This document shows positions 27,754-36,400 of a stretch of DNA of 64,000 nucleotides, in pieces. Positions within the stretch are counted from its first letter, which is position 1. Each line of letters starts with the position of its first letter. The translations under genes and the position numbers were made by a program. The notes beneath the pieces were generated by a model. The model ran no database searches. It was not told the origin of the DNA and saw only the letters and a list, made by a program, of their open reading frames with translations. The stretch is taken from contig JANXUK010000132.1 of the NCBI GenBank assembly GCA_025356275.1, forward strand, positions 33,733 to 97,732, read 5' to 3'. The stretch is from Sphingomonadales bacterium. GTDB taxonomy: Bacteria > Pseudomonadota > Alphaproteobacteria > Sphingomonadales > Sphingomonadaceae.

Positions 27754-30087
27754 ATGACTATGCGCCAGAAAGAACTCCGCATCGCGCTTGTCTGCTACGG
27801 CGGGATCAGCCTCGCGGTCTACATGCATGGCGTCACCAAGGAACTGTGGAAGCTCGCCCGCGCCAGCCGCGCCTTCCATGCCGAGGGACAAGATGCGGGG
27901 GTCGGCGCGCTGTCGGCCAGCGAGGCGGTGTACCGCGACCTGCTGCGCCACATCGCCTGCACAAGCAATGTCCGGCTGCGGGTGCTGCTCGATATCGTCG
28001 CGGGGGCCAGCGCCGGGGGGATCAACGGCGTATTTCTGGCGCAGGCGATCCATTCGGGGCAATCGCTCGAACCGCTGACGCATCTGTGGCTCAGCCGCGC
28101 CGATGTCGATGTGCTGCTCGATCCCGATGCGCGGGCGTGGTCGCGGTGGCTCAAGTACTGGGCGGTGCCGGTGGTGCGCTTTATGCTGAGTCGACCGGGC
28201 AACATGGTGTCGCAAAGCGTCGCGCCGGAAGCCCGCGCCGAGGTGCGCGGCAAGCTGTCGCGCCTGATCCGCTCGCGCTGGTTCGAGCCTCCGTTTGGCG
28301 GGATCGGCTTCTCGCGGCTGCTGGCCGAGGCGCTGGATGCGATGGCGGGGGCAGCCCTCCCGGCAGGTGCGCCGCTGCTGCCCGCCGGCCATCCGCTGGA
28401 CCTGTTCGTCACCGCCACCGATTTCGCCGGCCACCTCGCCAGCCTGCGCCTGCACAGCCCGCCCCGCGTCGAGGAGAGCGAGCACCGGCTGAGCATCGGC
28501 TTTGCCGCGCCTGCCCCGGCACAAGGGGGCGAAGCGCTGGCCCCGCTGCTCGAACTGGTGCTGGCCGCGCGCGCCACAGCCAGTTTTCCGGGCGCGTTCC
28601 CACCGCTGCATCTGGGCGAGATCGACCGGCTCGCGGCGGAGCGCGGCGATGGCTGGCCCAGCCGGGAGCGCTTTGTGGCCCGCATCATGCCGCGCCGCGC
28701 CGCCAGCGGCACTGCCGACCATGCCTCGCTGATCGACGGATCGGTGCTGGTCAACGCACCCTTTGCCGAGGCGATGCGCGTGCTAGGATCGCGGCCGGCC
28801 CAGCGCGAGGTCGACCGCCGCTTCATCTATATCGACCCCTGCCCGCAAATGGGCGACCCGGACCAGAACGCCCCGCCCGAGCCGAGCTTTTTCTCGGTGG
28901 TGTTCGGATCGCTGTCATCGATCCCGCGCGAACAGCCGGTGCGCGACAATCTGGAGGAGCTGGCGCGGCACTCGCGCGAAACTGCCGGCCTACGCGCCAT
29001 CGTCTCCGCAATGCGGCCCGAGGTAGAGGCGGCGGTGGTGCAGGTGTTCGGCTATACGCTGTTCCTCGATCGCCCGACCGAGCGCCGGATGGCCAATTGG
29101 CGCGCCAAGGCGGAGCGCGCGGCGACCGACAGCGCCGGATTTGCCTATCAGGGCTATGCCCGCATCCGCGTCGCCGGGGTGCTGACCGCGCTGGCGCTGC
29201 GGATCGCCAGCGCCGCGCCGCAATTCGATGCCGAGGCAGTGGAGGACCGGCTGCGCGCGCATCTGGCGGGTGGCGCGCTGGCGCAGGTGATCGGCGCCAA
29301 GGGCGGGCTGGCCCCGGCGGCGGCCGAGTTTCTGCGCGATCACGATCTGGCCGACCGCATCCGGCGGTTGCGGCTGTTGGTGCGCCGACTGTCGCAGCAA
29401 CGCGGGCCTTTGGGTGAGGTATCCGATGCGGAGCGCCAGCAGGCGCGCGATGCGGTGTTTCGCGCGCTGGCGCTGTATTTCGACCGCGACGGCGGCGCCG
29501 TCACCGGGCCTGGCTTTCCGGCGCTGGCGGCGCGGGTGATGTTGGACCCGGCGGCGGTGCTGGCCGGCATTGCGGTGCGCCGCGATCTGGCCGCGACCGA
29601 CCGCCGGATTGATCAACTGCTGTCCGCCGCGATGGCCGATATGCGGCGCCCGCTGCGGCGGCTGGTGCTGCTGACCTATCTCGGGCATCCGTTCTATGAC
29701 GTCGCCACGCTGCCCCTGCTACGCGGTCGCGACGTGGCGGAGTTCGATGCGATCAAGGTCGACCGCATCTCGCCCGAGGATGCCCGCTCGATCCGCCCCG
29801 GCGGCGCGGCGGCATGCCTGCGCGGGGTGGAATTCTTCAATTTCGGCGCCTTCTTCAGCCGCGCCTACCGCGAGAACGATTACCTGTGGGGCCGGTTGCA
29901 CGGAGCAGAACGCATGATCGACATCGTCGCCTCGGGGGTCGAGGACATCGGGAGCATCGCGCCCGGCGACCTCGCCCGCTTCAAACGCGCGGCGTTCCTG
30001 GCGATACTGGATGAGGAGGAGCCGAGGCTGTTGGCGGACCCGGCGTTGGTGCCGGGGATCAGGGCGGAGGTTTTGCGCCAGAAGTGA
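27754..30087 (+). CDS. Patatin-like phospholipase with long C-terminal region (DUF3376 type)
   Basis: A 777-residue protein whose first 370 residues are a patatin-like hydrolase domain. The oxyanion glycine motif (ALVCYGGISLAVYMHGV), the nucleophile elbow GASAGG and the aspartate of the dyad in SLIDGSVLVNAPF are all present, so it should hydrolyse acyl esters. The C-terminal half (SSIPREQPVRDNLEELARH onwards, with repeated Arg/Ala-rich helices) matches the DUF3376-type patatin proteins of alphaproteobacteria. No signal peptide, so probably cytosolic or membrane-associated. Start ATG 27754 (ATGACTATG; the second ATG at 27760 is an alternative). Single gene; substrate and role unknown. Confidence 0.85.
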   Translation: MTMRQKELRIALVCYGGISLAVYMHGVTKELWKLARASRAFHAEGQDAGVGALSASEAVYRDLLRHIACTSNVRLRVLLDIVAGASAGGINGVFLAQAIHSGQSLEPLTHLWLSRADVDVLLDPDARAWSRWLKYWAVPVVRFMLSRPGNMVSQSVAPEARAEVRGKLSRLIRSRWFEPPFGGIGFSRLLAEALDAMAGAALPAGAPLLPAGHPLDLFVTATDFAGHLASLRLHSPPRVEESEHRLSIGFAAPAPAQGGEALAPLLELVLAARATASFPGAFPPLHLGEIDRLAAERGDGWPSRERFVARIMPRRAASGTADHASLIDGSVLVNAPFAEAMRVLGSRPAQREVDRRFIYIDPCPQMGDPDQNAPPEPSFFSVVFGSLSSIPREQPVRDNLEELARHSRETAGLRAIVSAMRPEVEAAVVQVFGYTLFLDRPTERRMANWRAKAERAATDSAGFAYQGYARIRVAGVLTALALRIASAAPQFDAEAVEDRLRAHLAGGALAQVIGAKGGLAPAAAEFLRDHDLADRIRRLRLLVRRLSQQRGPLGEVSDAERQQARDAVFRALALYFDRDGGAVTGPGFPALAARVMLDPAAVLAGIAVRRDLAATDRRIDQLLSAAMADMRRPLRRLVLLTYLGHPFYDVATLPLLRGRDVAEFDAIKVDRISPEDARSIRPGGAAACLRGVEFFNFGAFFSRAYRENDYLWGRLHGAERMIDIVASGVEDIGSIAPGDLARFKRAAFLAILDEEEPRLLADPALVPGIRAEVLRQK

Positions 30088-30115
30088 TCACCGTCACATC
30101 GGCTGGCAGACGCGC

Positions 30116-31234
30116 CTACTCCCCCTGCCCGGCCCACGCGCCCTTGATCCGCTCAAAAAACCCCTTCACCTCAGGGCATTCATCGCCCGTCTCAGTCGCC
30201 TGCAATTCGCGCAGCAATTCCTTTTGCCGCGCGGTCAGTTTGGAGGGCGTTTCCACCGTCACCTCGATCACCAGATCGCCGGTCCCGCGCCCGTTCAGCA
30301 CCGGCATCCCCGCGCCGCGCTGACGCAGTTGTTTGCCCGACTGAATGCCGGCGGGGATGGCGATCACATGGCGCTTGCCGTCCATGCCGGGGATCTCAAC
30401 CTCGCCGCCCAGCGCCGCCTTGGTGAAGGCGATCGGCACGCGGGTGAGCAGGGTAGTGCCCTCACGCTCGAACATGGCGTGCCGGCGGATATGGATGAAG
30501 ACATAGAGGTCGCCCGGCGGCGCGCCCTGCGGCCCGGCCTCGCCCTTGCCGGTCAGGCGGATGCGCGTGCCCTGATCGACGCCCCGTGGGACCGCGAAGT
30601 CGAGCTTTTGACGCTGATCGACGCGGCCTTCGCCGTGGCAGGCGCGGCATGGCTTTTCGATCACCTCGCCCCGGCCGTGACAGGTCGGGCAAGTGCGCTC
30701 GACCATGAAGAAGCCCTGCTGCGCCCGCACCTTGCCATGGCCGCCGCACAGGTTGCAGCGCCGCTTGCCGCTGCCCGGTTCGGCGCCGGCGCCGTGGCAC
30801 GGCTCGCAAGGCATCGAGACGTCGATCTCGACAGTGACATCCTTGCCGTGGAACGCATCCTCCAGCCCGATTTCAAGGTCATAGCGCAGATCGGCACCGC
30901 GCGCCGCCTGTCCCCGCCCGCCGCCGCCGAACGAATTGCCGAAGATCGATTCGAAGATATCGCCAATGTCGGAGAAGCCCTGCCGCCCCGCGGCCGCGCC
31001 GCCATTCTCGAACGCGGCATGGCCGAACCGGTCGTAAGCAGCACGTTTCTGCGGGTCTTTCAGGCAATCATAGGCCGCGCTGATCGATTTGAACCGCGCC
31101 TCGCTGTCGGCACAGCCGGGGTTCTTGTCGGGGTGATAGCGCATGGCGAGGCGGCGATACGACGATTTGATCGTCCCATCGTCGGCCTCACGCGAAATTT
31201 CGAGCAATTCGTAGAAATCAACTTCGGCGGACAT
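30116..31234 (-). CDS. dnaJ: Chaperone DnaJ
   Basis: Co-chaperone stimulating DnaK ATPase. The 372-residue product has the J domain (HPD in AMRYHPDKNPG), a Gly/Phe-rich region, the four CxxCxGxG zinc repeats (CEPCHGAG, CNLCGGHG, CPTCHGRG, CRACHGEG) and the C-terminal substrate-binding domain. It lies 64 bases downstream of dnaK on the same strand and is probably transcribed from the dnaK heat-shock promoter through the intervening hairpin. Confidence 0.97.
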   Translation of the reverse strand: MSAEVDFYELLEISREADDGTIKSSYRRLAMRYHPDKNPGCADSEARFKSISAAYDCLKDPQKRAAYDRFGHAAFENGGAAAGRQGFSDIGDIFESIFGNSFGGGGRGQAARGADLRYDLEIGLEDAFHGKDVTVEIDVSMPCEPCHGAGAEPGSGKRRCNLCGGHGKVRAQQGFFMVERTCPTCHGRGEVIEKPCRACHGEGRVDQRQKLDFAVPRGVDQGTRIRLTGKGEAGPQGAPPGDLYVFIHIRRHAMFEREGTTLLTRVPIAFTKAALGGEVEIPGMDGKRHVIAIPAGIQSGKQLRQRGAGMPVLNGRGTGDLVIEVTVETPSKLTARQKELLRELQATETGDECPEVKGFFERIKGAWAGQGE

Positions 31235-31259
31235 GCCTTACCCCCAGCTGCCGGAGCCA

Positions 31260-31288
31260 GCCCGGGCCGTCATTGCGACAGCCCGGGC
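31260..31288 (-). terminator. Hairpin between dnaK and dnaJ
   Basis: An 8-base perfect stem, GCCCGGGC (31260-31267) with GCCCGGGC (31281-31288), and a 13-base loop. It lies 10 bases after the dnaK stop on the minus strand, with no T-run. It may act as a partial terminator or mRNA stabiliser setting the dnaK:dnaJ ratio, as hairpins between these genes do in other bacteria. Confidence 0.5.
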
Positions 31289-31298
31289 ATAGGCCCAA

Positions 31299-33230
31299 TC
31301 AGCCCTTATGGCCCTCATCGACTTCCGAGAATTCGGCATCGACCACATCCTCGCCGGCGTGCGGCGCCGAAGCCCCGGCGCCCGGCGAAGCGGCGCCAGC
31401 AGCACTTTGGGCCTGCTCCTTCTCATAGATCGACTGGCCCAGCTTCATCGCCTTTTCGGTCAGCGCCTGGGTCTTGGCAGTCATCTCCGCCACATCGCCG
31501 CCCTCGATCGCGGCCTTGGCCTCGGCCACCGCCGCCTCGATCTCGGATTTCAGCGAAGCGTCCACCTTGTCGCCATGCTCTTCCAGCTGACGCTCGGTGG
31601 CGTGGACCAGACTGTCGGCATTGTTTTTCGCTTCGGCGGTTTCGCGGCGCTTCTTGTCATCCTCGGCGAATTTCTCGGCGTCGCGGACCATCTGGTCGAT
31701 ATCCGAATCATTGAGCCCGCCCGAGGCTTGGATCTTGATCTGCTGTTCCTTGCCGGTGCCCTTGTCCTTGGCACTGACGTTGACGATGCCGTTCGCGTCA
31801 ATATCGAACGCCACCTCGATCTGGGGCACACCGCGCCGCGCGGCGGGGATGCCGATCAGGTCGAACTGCCCCAGCACCTTGTTGTCCGCCGCCATCTCGC
31901 GCTCGCCCTGGAACACGCGGATGGTCACCGCCTGCTGATTGTCCTCGGCGGTGCTGAAAACCTGCGCTTTCTTGGTCGGGATCGTGGTGTTGCGGTCGAT
32001 CATACGGGTGAACACGCCGCCCAGCGTCTCGATACCAAGGCTCAGCGGGGTCACGTCGAGCAGCAGCACGTCCTTGACGTCACCCTGCAACACGCCGGCC
32101 TGGATCGCCGCGCCCATCGCCACCACTTCGTCGGGATTGACGCCGGTGTGCGGCTCTTTGCCAAAAAACTCTTTCACAGCGTCGCGCACCTTGGGCATGC
32201 GGGTCATGCCGCCCACCAGCACCACTTCGCCAATGTCCGACGGCTTGAGGCCCGCATCGGCCAGCGCCTTCTTGCACGGTCCCAGCGTGCGCTGGATCAG
32301 GTCACCAACCAGCCGCTCCAGATCGGCGCGGGTGATGTTCTCCACCAGATGCAGCGGGGTGGTGGCGCCGCCTTCCATCCGCGCGGTGATGAAGGGCAGA
32401 TTGATCTCGGTGGTCTGGGCGCTGGACAGCTCGATCTTGGCCTTTTCCGAGGCTTCCTTCAGCCGCTGCAACGCCAACCGGTCCGTCTTGAGGTCGAGGC
32501 CTTCCTTGGCCTTGAACTTTTCGGCCAGATATTCGACCAGCTTGCTGTCGAAATCCTCACCACCAAGGAACGTGTCGCCGTTGGTGGACTTGACCTCGAA
32601 CACACCGTCGCCAATCTCGAGGATCGAGATGTCGAACGTGCCGCCGCCAAGGTCGTAAACTGCAATGGTCTTGCCGTCGGTTTTATCGAGGCCATAAGCC
32701 AGCGCAGCCGCCGTCGGCTCATTGATGATGCGCAGCACTTCAAGTCCCGCGATCTGCCCGGCGTCCTTGGTCGCCTGACGCTGGGCATCGTTGAAATAGG
32801 CGGGAACAGTGATCACCGCCTGAGTCACGGTCTCACCGAGATACGATTCGGCGGTTTCCTTCATCTTCTGGAGCGTGAAGGCCGAAACCTGCGACGGGCT
32901 GTAATCGGTGCCGCCCGCTTTCACCCAGGCGTCGCCATTCTTGCCCTTGGAGATGGCATAGGGGACCAGGCTCATGTCTTTCTGGGTCATCGGATCGTCG
33001 AAACGGCGCCCGATCAGACGTTTCACCGCATAGATCGTGTTGTCGGGGTTGGTAACCGCCTGCCGCTTGGCTGGCTGACCGATCAGGCGCTCGCCATCCT
33101 TGGTGAAGGCCACGATCGAGGGGGTGGTGCGCGCGCCTTCCGAATTCTCGATCACTTTCGGTTTGCCGCCGTCCATCACCGCGACGCAGCTGTTGGTGGT
33201 GCCCAGATCGATACCGATAACTTTAGCCAT
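31299..33230 (-). CDS. dnaK: Chaperone DnaK (Hsp70)
   Basis: ATP-dependent Hsp70 chaperone. The 643-residue product shows the N-terminal phosphate loop [15 protein letters not shown], the second phosphate loop [14 protein letters not shown], the adenosine motif [17 protein letters not shown], the linker [19 protein letters not shown] and the lid ending in an Ala/Gly-rich tail with [12 protein letters not shown]. Upstream at 33320-33349 is an RpoH-type promoter. DnaJ follows. No GrpE gene in the window. Confidence 0.98.
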   Translation of the reverse strand: MAKVIGIDLGTTNSCVAVMDGGKPKVIENSEGARTTPSIVAFTKDGERLIGQPAKRQAVTNPDNTIYAVKRLIGRRFDDPMTQKDMSLVPYAISKGKNGDAWVKAGGTDYSPSQVSAFTLQKMKETAESYLGETVTQAVITVPAYFNDAQRQATKDAGQIAGLEVLRIINEPTAAALAYGLDKTDGKTIAVYDLGGGTFDISILEIGDGVFEVKSTNGDTFLGGEDFDSKLVEYLAEKFKAKEGLDLKTDRLALQRLKEASEKAKIELSSAQTTEINLPFITARMEGGATTPLHLVENITRADLERLVGDLIQRTLGPCKKALADAGLKPSDIGEVVLVGGMTRMPKVRDAVKEFFGKEPHTGVNPDEVVAMGAAIQAGVLQGDVKDVLLLDVTPLSLGIETLGGVFTRMIDRNTTIPTKKAQVFSTAEDNQQAVTIRVFQGEREMAADNKVLGQFDLIGIPAARRGVPQIEVAFDIDANGIVNVSAKDKGTGKEQQIKIQASGGLNDSDIDQMVRDAEKFAEDDKKRRETAEAKNNADSLVHATERQLEEHGDKVDASLKSEIEAAVAEAKAAIEGGDVAEMTAKTQALTEKAMKLGQSIYEKEQAQSAAGAASPGAGASAPHAGEDVVDAEFSEVDEGHKG

Positions 33231-33319
33231 GAATTGCGTTCCCTAACCGTCAGTTGACGCCGCCCTTGCACCCCCCGGACATTGCGGCAGGGCGGTTCGG
33301 CAGCTCGTGTAACCGGGGG

Positions 33320-33349
33320 CGATATAGGTGCGGTTTCGCTTGGCACAAG
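33320..33349 (-). promoter_or_regulatory. RpoH (sigma-32) promoter of dnaK
   Basis: On the minus strand, CTTG (33346-33349) is followed after exactly 17 bases by CCTATATCG. This matches the alphaproteobacterial heat-shock promoter form CTTG-N17/18-CYTATNT well. It lies about 90-120 bases upstream of the dnaK ATG and faces dnaK. No CIRCE element is seen. Confidence 0.75.
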
Positions 33350-33409
33350 GGCATTGCCCGATTAGCCGGGGCGCAGATAGGCCATCGGGTGCCATCAGGG
33401 GCAAAAATC

Positions 33410-33895
33410 ATGCAATTTATAGGTAAGCCGCGCGTTTTGGGCTTGGCGCTGGCGATGGCGGGTTTGGCCGGATGCCACCATGCATTCGCGCCGGTGCCCG
33501 AGAGCAATGTCGCCGCGCATGATGGCCGGCTGGTGCTGCCGGCGGTTCCCGGCAATCCTGGGGCGGCCTATTTCGATATTGCCAACCCCACCGCCACGCC
33601 GATCACCATCACCAGTGTGGCGATCAGCAGCTCCGCCTCGGCCAGCATGCACCAGACGGCGGGTGGCACGATGCTGCCGCTAGCTTCGGTGGTTGTGCCG
33701 GCCAAGGAGACCATCACCTTCGCGCCGGGCGGGCGGCATGTGATGGTGTTCGGCCTCTCACCCAGCCTCAAGCCGGGCGACCGGGCCGACATCGCGATCA
33801 CCTGCAAGGGCGTGAATGGCACCGTGCAGCTTGACACCACGCTCAAGGTTGAACCTGCCGGCGGTGACCCTATGGCCGAAATGAAAATGAACTGA
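33410..33895 (+). CDS. PCu(A)C copper chaperone lipoprotein
   Basis: A 161-residue periplasmic copper chaperone of the PCu(A)C family, which delivers Cu(I) to cytochrome oxidase. The start ATG 33410 has an AGGGGC site eight bases upstream. The N-terminus has a signal peptide with lipobox LAGC, so it should be lipid-anchored. The metal motif is present: MH in ASMHQTAGGTML, then RHVMVFGL about 20 residues later (the H-x-M and M-x-H pattern). The C-terminus carries further methionines (MAEMKMN). It is divergent from dnaK with a 179-base gap and convergent with the esterase gene. Confidence 0.9.
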   Translation: MQFIGKPRVLGLALAMAGLAGCHHAFAPVPESNVAAHDGRLVLPAVPGNPGAAYFDIANPTATPITITSVAISSSASASMHQTAGGTMLPLASVVVPAKETITFAPGGRHVMVFGLSPSLKPGDRADIAITCKGVNGTVQLDTTLKVEPAGGDPMAEMKMN

Positions 33896-33901
33896 GGTGC
33901 C

Positions 33902-34867
33902 TCAGCGCCCCAACATCTCCTTCGCCGCCGCGATTATCGCCGCCATATCGCCCTGCGCCGAGGGGATCGCGCTGCGGTAGCTGGCAAAGCCGTGGATGGT
34001 GCCGGCCATCTCGCGGTAGGTGACATCGCAGCCCGCTTCGATCGCTTTGGCGGCAAAGGCGCGCCCTTCATCGCGCAAGGGATCGAGCCCGGCGGTAACC
34101 AGCAACATCGGCGGCAATCCAGCCAGATCGGCGCGCAGCGGCGATGCGCGCCAGTCTGCGGCATCGGCGGCATAGACCTTGTCGAAATAGGCCATTTCCT
34201 GCGCGCCGAGACCGTATCCCTCGGCAAATTCTGCTCGCGACGGCGCTTTGTAAGAAGATGGGGCGGAACCCTGCTCGGTCACCGGATAGATCGGCCATAG
34301 TATCTCCACCGGCACCGCCGCCGGCTGGTCACGCAAGGCCAACGCCGTCACGATGGCCAGATTGCCCCCTGCACTGTCGCCGCACAGCACCAGCCCGGTC
34401 GCCTCCACGCCCAGCTCAGCCGGCCCGCCTGCCACCCAGCGCGCCGCCGCGATGCAATCCTCGGGCGCGGCGGGCCAGGCGTGTTCAGGCGCAAGGCGGT
34501 ATTCCACCGACACCACCGGCAGGTCCAACCCGCGCGCAATCTCCGCCGCCATCGCTGCATGCGTATCGATCGAGCCGACCACAAAACCGCCGCCATGGTA
34601 GAACACCACCACCGGGCCGGCGCCGCGATCCCGGCGCGGATCATATAGCCGTAGCGCGATCTCCCCCGCCGGCCCCGGCATCACAGTATCGCGCGCCACC
34701 GCAATCTCGCCCACCGGCAGATCGGGCGAAGGCATCGCGCCCGGCGGCATCTGGCGGATCATCGCGATCAGCGCGTCACTGAACGGCGGACGCGGCTGAG
34801 CCGCCATGGCGTCGAGATAGGCGCGGACATCGGCGCGGATAGCCGGGGGGATTGGGGGCGTGGGCAT
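33902..34867 (-). CDS. Alpha/beta hydrolase of the hormone-sensitive lipase family
   Basis: A 321-residue esterase of family IV. The oxyanion motif FYHGGGFVVGS and the nucleophile motif CGDSAGGNLA are both present, plus VSVEYRLAPEHAWPAAPED between them and the catalytic Asp/His region (TAGLDPLRDEG and AGTIHGF). ATG at 34867 is preferred to one at 34873 because GAGG lies eight bases before it. Probably cytosolic, acting on short-chain esters; natural substrate unknown. It lies just downstream of a decayed GST gene on the same strand. Confidence 0.9.
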   Translation of the reverse strand: MPTPPIPPAIRADVRAYLDAMAAQPRPPFSDALIAMIRQMPPGAMPSPDLPVGEIAVARDTVMPGPAGEIALRLYDPRRDRGAGPVVVFYHGGGFVVGSIDTHAAMAAEIARGLDLPVVSVEYRLAPEHAWPAAPEDCIAAARWVAGGPAELGVEATGLVLCGDSAGGNLAIVTALALRDQPAAVPVEILWPIYPVTEQGSAPSSYKAPSRAEFAEGYGLGAQEMAYFDKVYAADAADWRASPLRADLAGLPPMLLVTAGLDPLRDEGRAFAAKAIEAGCDVTYREMAGTIHGFASYRSAIPSAQGDMAAIIAAAKEMLGR

Positions 34868-34877
34868 GGGCATATCC

Positions 34878-35140
34878 TCAGGGTTGCTGCGGCGCCGCGT
34901 TTCCGGCGACGTTACCCGCAGTGTGACCAGCGAGGGGGCCCAGCGCAAGCGCCCGCCGCACCGCCGGCCGCACTGCGATGCGCGGACGCCATGCCGCCAG
35001 TGCCGGATACGCATCGATCCCGCCGGCATGCGTGGTGCCGATCAACCGACGGCCAGCAGGCGACATCGGCAATCGAACAGGCGCCGTGGCGGTTGGTGGA
35101 CCATCCGCCCGGCGGCAACTCGACCCGGCTGAGCCCGAAC
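34878..35140 (-). pseudogene. Remnant of a glutathione S-transferase, C-terminal part
   Basis: Two short segments of a GST C-terminal domain lie in different minus-strand frames. HGACSIADVACWPSVDR reads in one (about 35041-35091), and AGGIDAYPALAAWRPRIAVRPAVRRALALGPL in the next (about 34925-35027), ending in a TGA at 34878. A frameshift separates them near 35028. The N-terminal thioredoxin-like half cannot be found: beyond 35140 lies the paired-hairpin repeat, and on the far side (35317-35428) no GST sequence is recognisable. It is probably a former gene paired with the esterase. The remaining 112 bases up to the potassium channel gene hold nothing I can identify. Confidence 0.7.
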
Positions 35141-35144
35141 TGAC

Positions 35145-35316
35145 CTAGTGGATTGATTTTGACATTCGAGTCCCGCTTGCGGCAAAGGGTGCTGCCGAAT
35201 GTCAAAATCATAAAATCCACTAGAAACAATATAATATCTACTGGTTCTTATGTTTTTGCGACATTTGCCTCTGCCCTTTGCCGAAAGGGATGCAAATGTC
35301 GGAAACGAACCACTAG
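35145..35316. repeat. Paired-hairpin repeat, copy C (inverted relative to B)
   Basis: The reverse complement of copy B at 11607-11776: hairpins at 35145-35223 and 35238-35316, separated by aaacaatataatat. The outer ends are CTAGTGG / CCACTAG. Compared with B it has about eight base differences, several at hairpin tips, and one outer arm reads CTACTGG instead of CTAGTGG (35238), breaking the CTAG there. It sits directly beside the GST remnant. Confidence 0.9.
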
Positions 35317-35428
35317 GCCCCATTGCGAAGTCAGCGCCCAGCTGCGCCGCCCGGTCAGCAACGCGTCATGTGGCCCAAGCTGGTGCCGATCCGCGCCTTG
35401 TCGCCGCCGATATCACCCTTTGGCGGCA

Positions 35429-36361
35429 TTACGTGACGCTCTCATGCGGCACCACCTCGTGGAAGCGCAGGTAATCGATCGTGCGCCAGCCATCGGGCTG
35501 GCTGGTGACGATATCGTCGAAGCGCATGCCCCAGCGGATGTCGCCCGCGCCATAGGCCCAGCGCCCGTGGATCATCTGGCCGCTGACCTCATCAATCCCC
35601 GACAGCAACACCATGATCTCCTGACCCGTCCCGCCGCAGCGATCGCCGAGCCACGGGTACAGCGGGCTGCTTTCGTCGATGCGGTGCATGATCGTCCAGG
35701 TTAGTGCGAACACCGGGTTGCTGCTGCGCTCCAGCCTGAGGTCGACAAACCGCCGCATCGCGAGCCCGCCCACGATGTCATCGATCAGCAAGGACAGCCG
35801 CGCCTCCGCCGAATAGATCACATTGTGCCGCTGATTGGCGGCGCGCAGCATCACCGTGGGCACCCCGTCAACATCATGCACCACCATCACCGCGCTGAAC
35901 AACATCCGCGCGGTTGGGCGCGAAAAGCGCGCGAACGCGATTCCGGTGGCCAGCGCGAAGATCATAATGCCGAGCGTCACCTCGATCACCACCACCACAT
36001 TGGCCCACAGCGACAGCGGGTAGATATTGCCATAGCCGATGGTCGCCACCGTATGGACGCTGAAAAAGAAATCGCGCAGGAACAGCGGCATATCCGCGCC
36101 GCCATGCGCGATGGCGAGGCCACTCGGATCGCAGCGGTAAATCGCCGCGAACCCCAGGTTGAACACCAGAAACAGCCCGGCGAACAGGAGGAACAGCATC
36201 GGCCAGGTCAGGCCCATCAGCTGATGGTAGATATCGGCGGCCGACCACAGCGGCAGCCCGCGCGCGCGGACCTTCAGCTTGCCATCACGCCGCGCCGAGG
36301 CGGTCAGCGAGCGCGGCCGCTGAGGGCGAAAGCGCGGGGGTGGTGGATTTTGCTCGCCCAT
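35429..36361 (-). CDS. Inward-rectifier (KirBac-type) potassium channel
   Basis: A 310-residue potassium channel. It has a slide-helix-like N-terminus and two membrane helices (about residues 50-75 and 118-142) flanking the pore helix and selectivity filter VATIGYGNIYP, followed by a cytoplasmic immunoglobulin-like Kir domain (MVVHDVDGVPTVMLRAANQRHNVIYSAEARLSLL). This architecture defines bacterial Kir channels. The N-terminal MGEQNPPPPRFRPQRPRSL is basic and proline-rich. ATG 36361 is the start. Upstream, the acyltransferase gene ends 39 bases away on the same strand. Gating by pH or lipid is family knowledge, not visible here. Confidence 0.93.
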   Translation of the reverse strand: MGEQNPPPPRFRPQRPRSLTASARRDGKLKVRARGLPLWSAADIYHQLMGLTWPMLFLLFAGLFLVFNLGFAAIYRCDPSGLAIAHGGADMPLFLRDFFFSVHTVATIGYGNIYPLSLWANVVVVIEVTLGIMIFALATGIAFARFSRPTARMLFSAVMVVHDVDGVPTVMLRAANQRHNVIYSAEARLSLLIDDIVGGLAMRRFVDLRLERSSNPVFALTWTIMHRIDESSPLYPWLGDRCGGTGQEIMVLLSGIDEVSGQMIHGRWAYGAGDIRWGMRFDDIVTSQPDGWRTIDYLRFHEVVPHESVT

Positions 36362-36400
36362 GCCCCATGGCTAGCTGGCGCGTCCGCCCGGCACAAGCCG

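Noticed and set aside
26880-29417. 845-codon plus-strand frame across radA and the patatin-like gene
   Set aside because: It is antisense to radA, then out-of-frame in the patatin-like gene; no recognisable domain, low-complexity Arg/Ala/Gly content.
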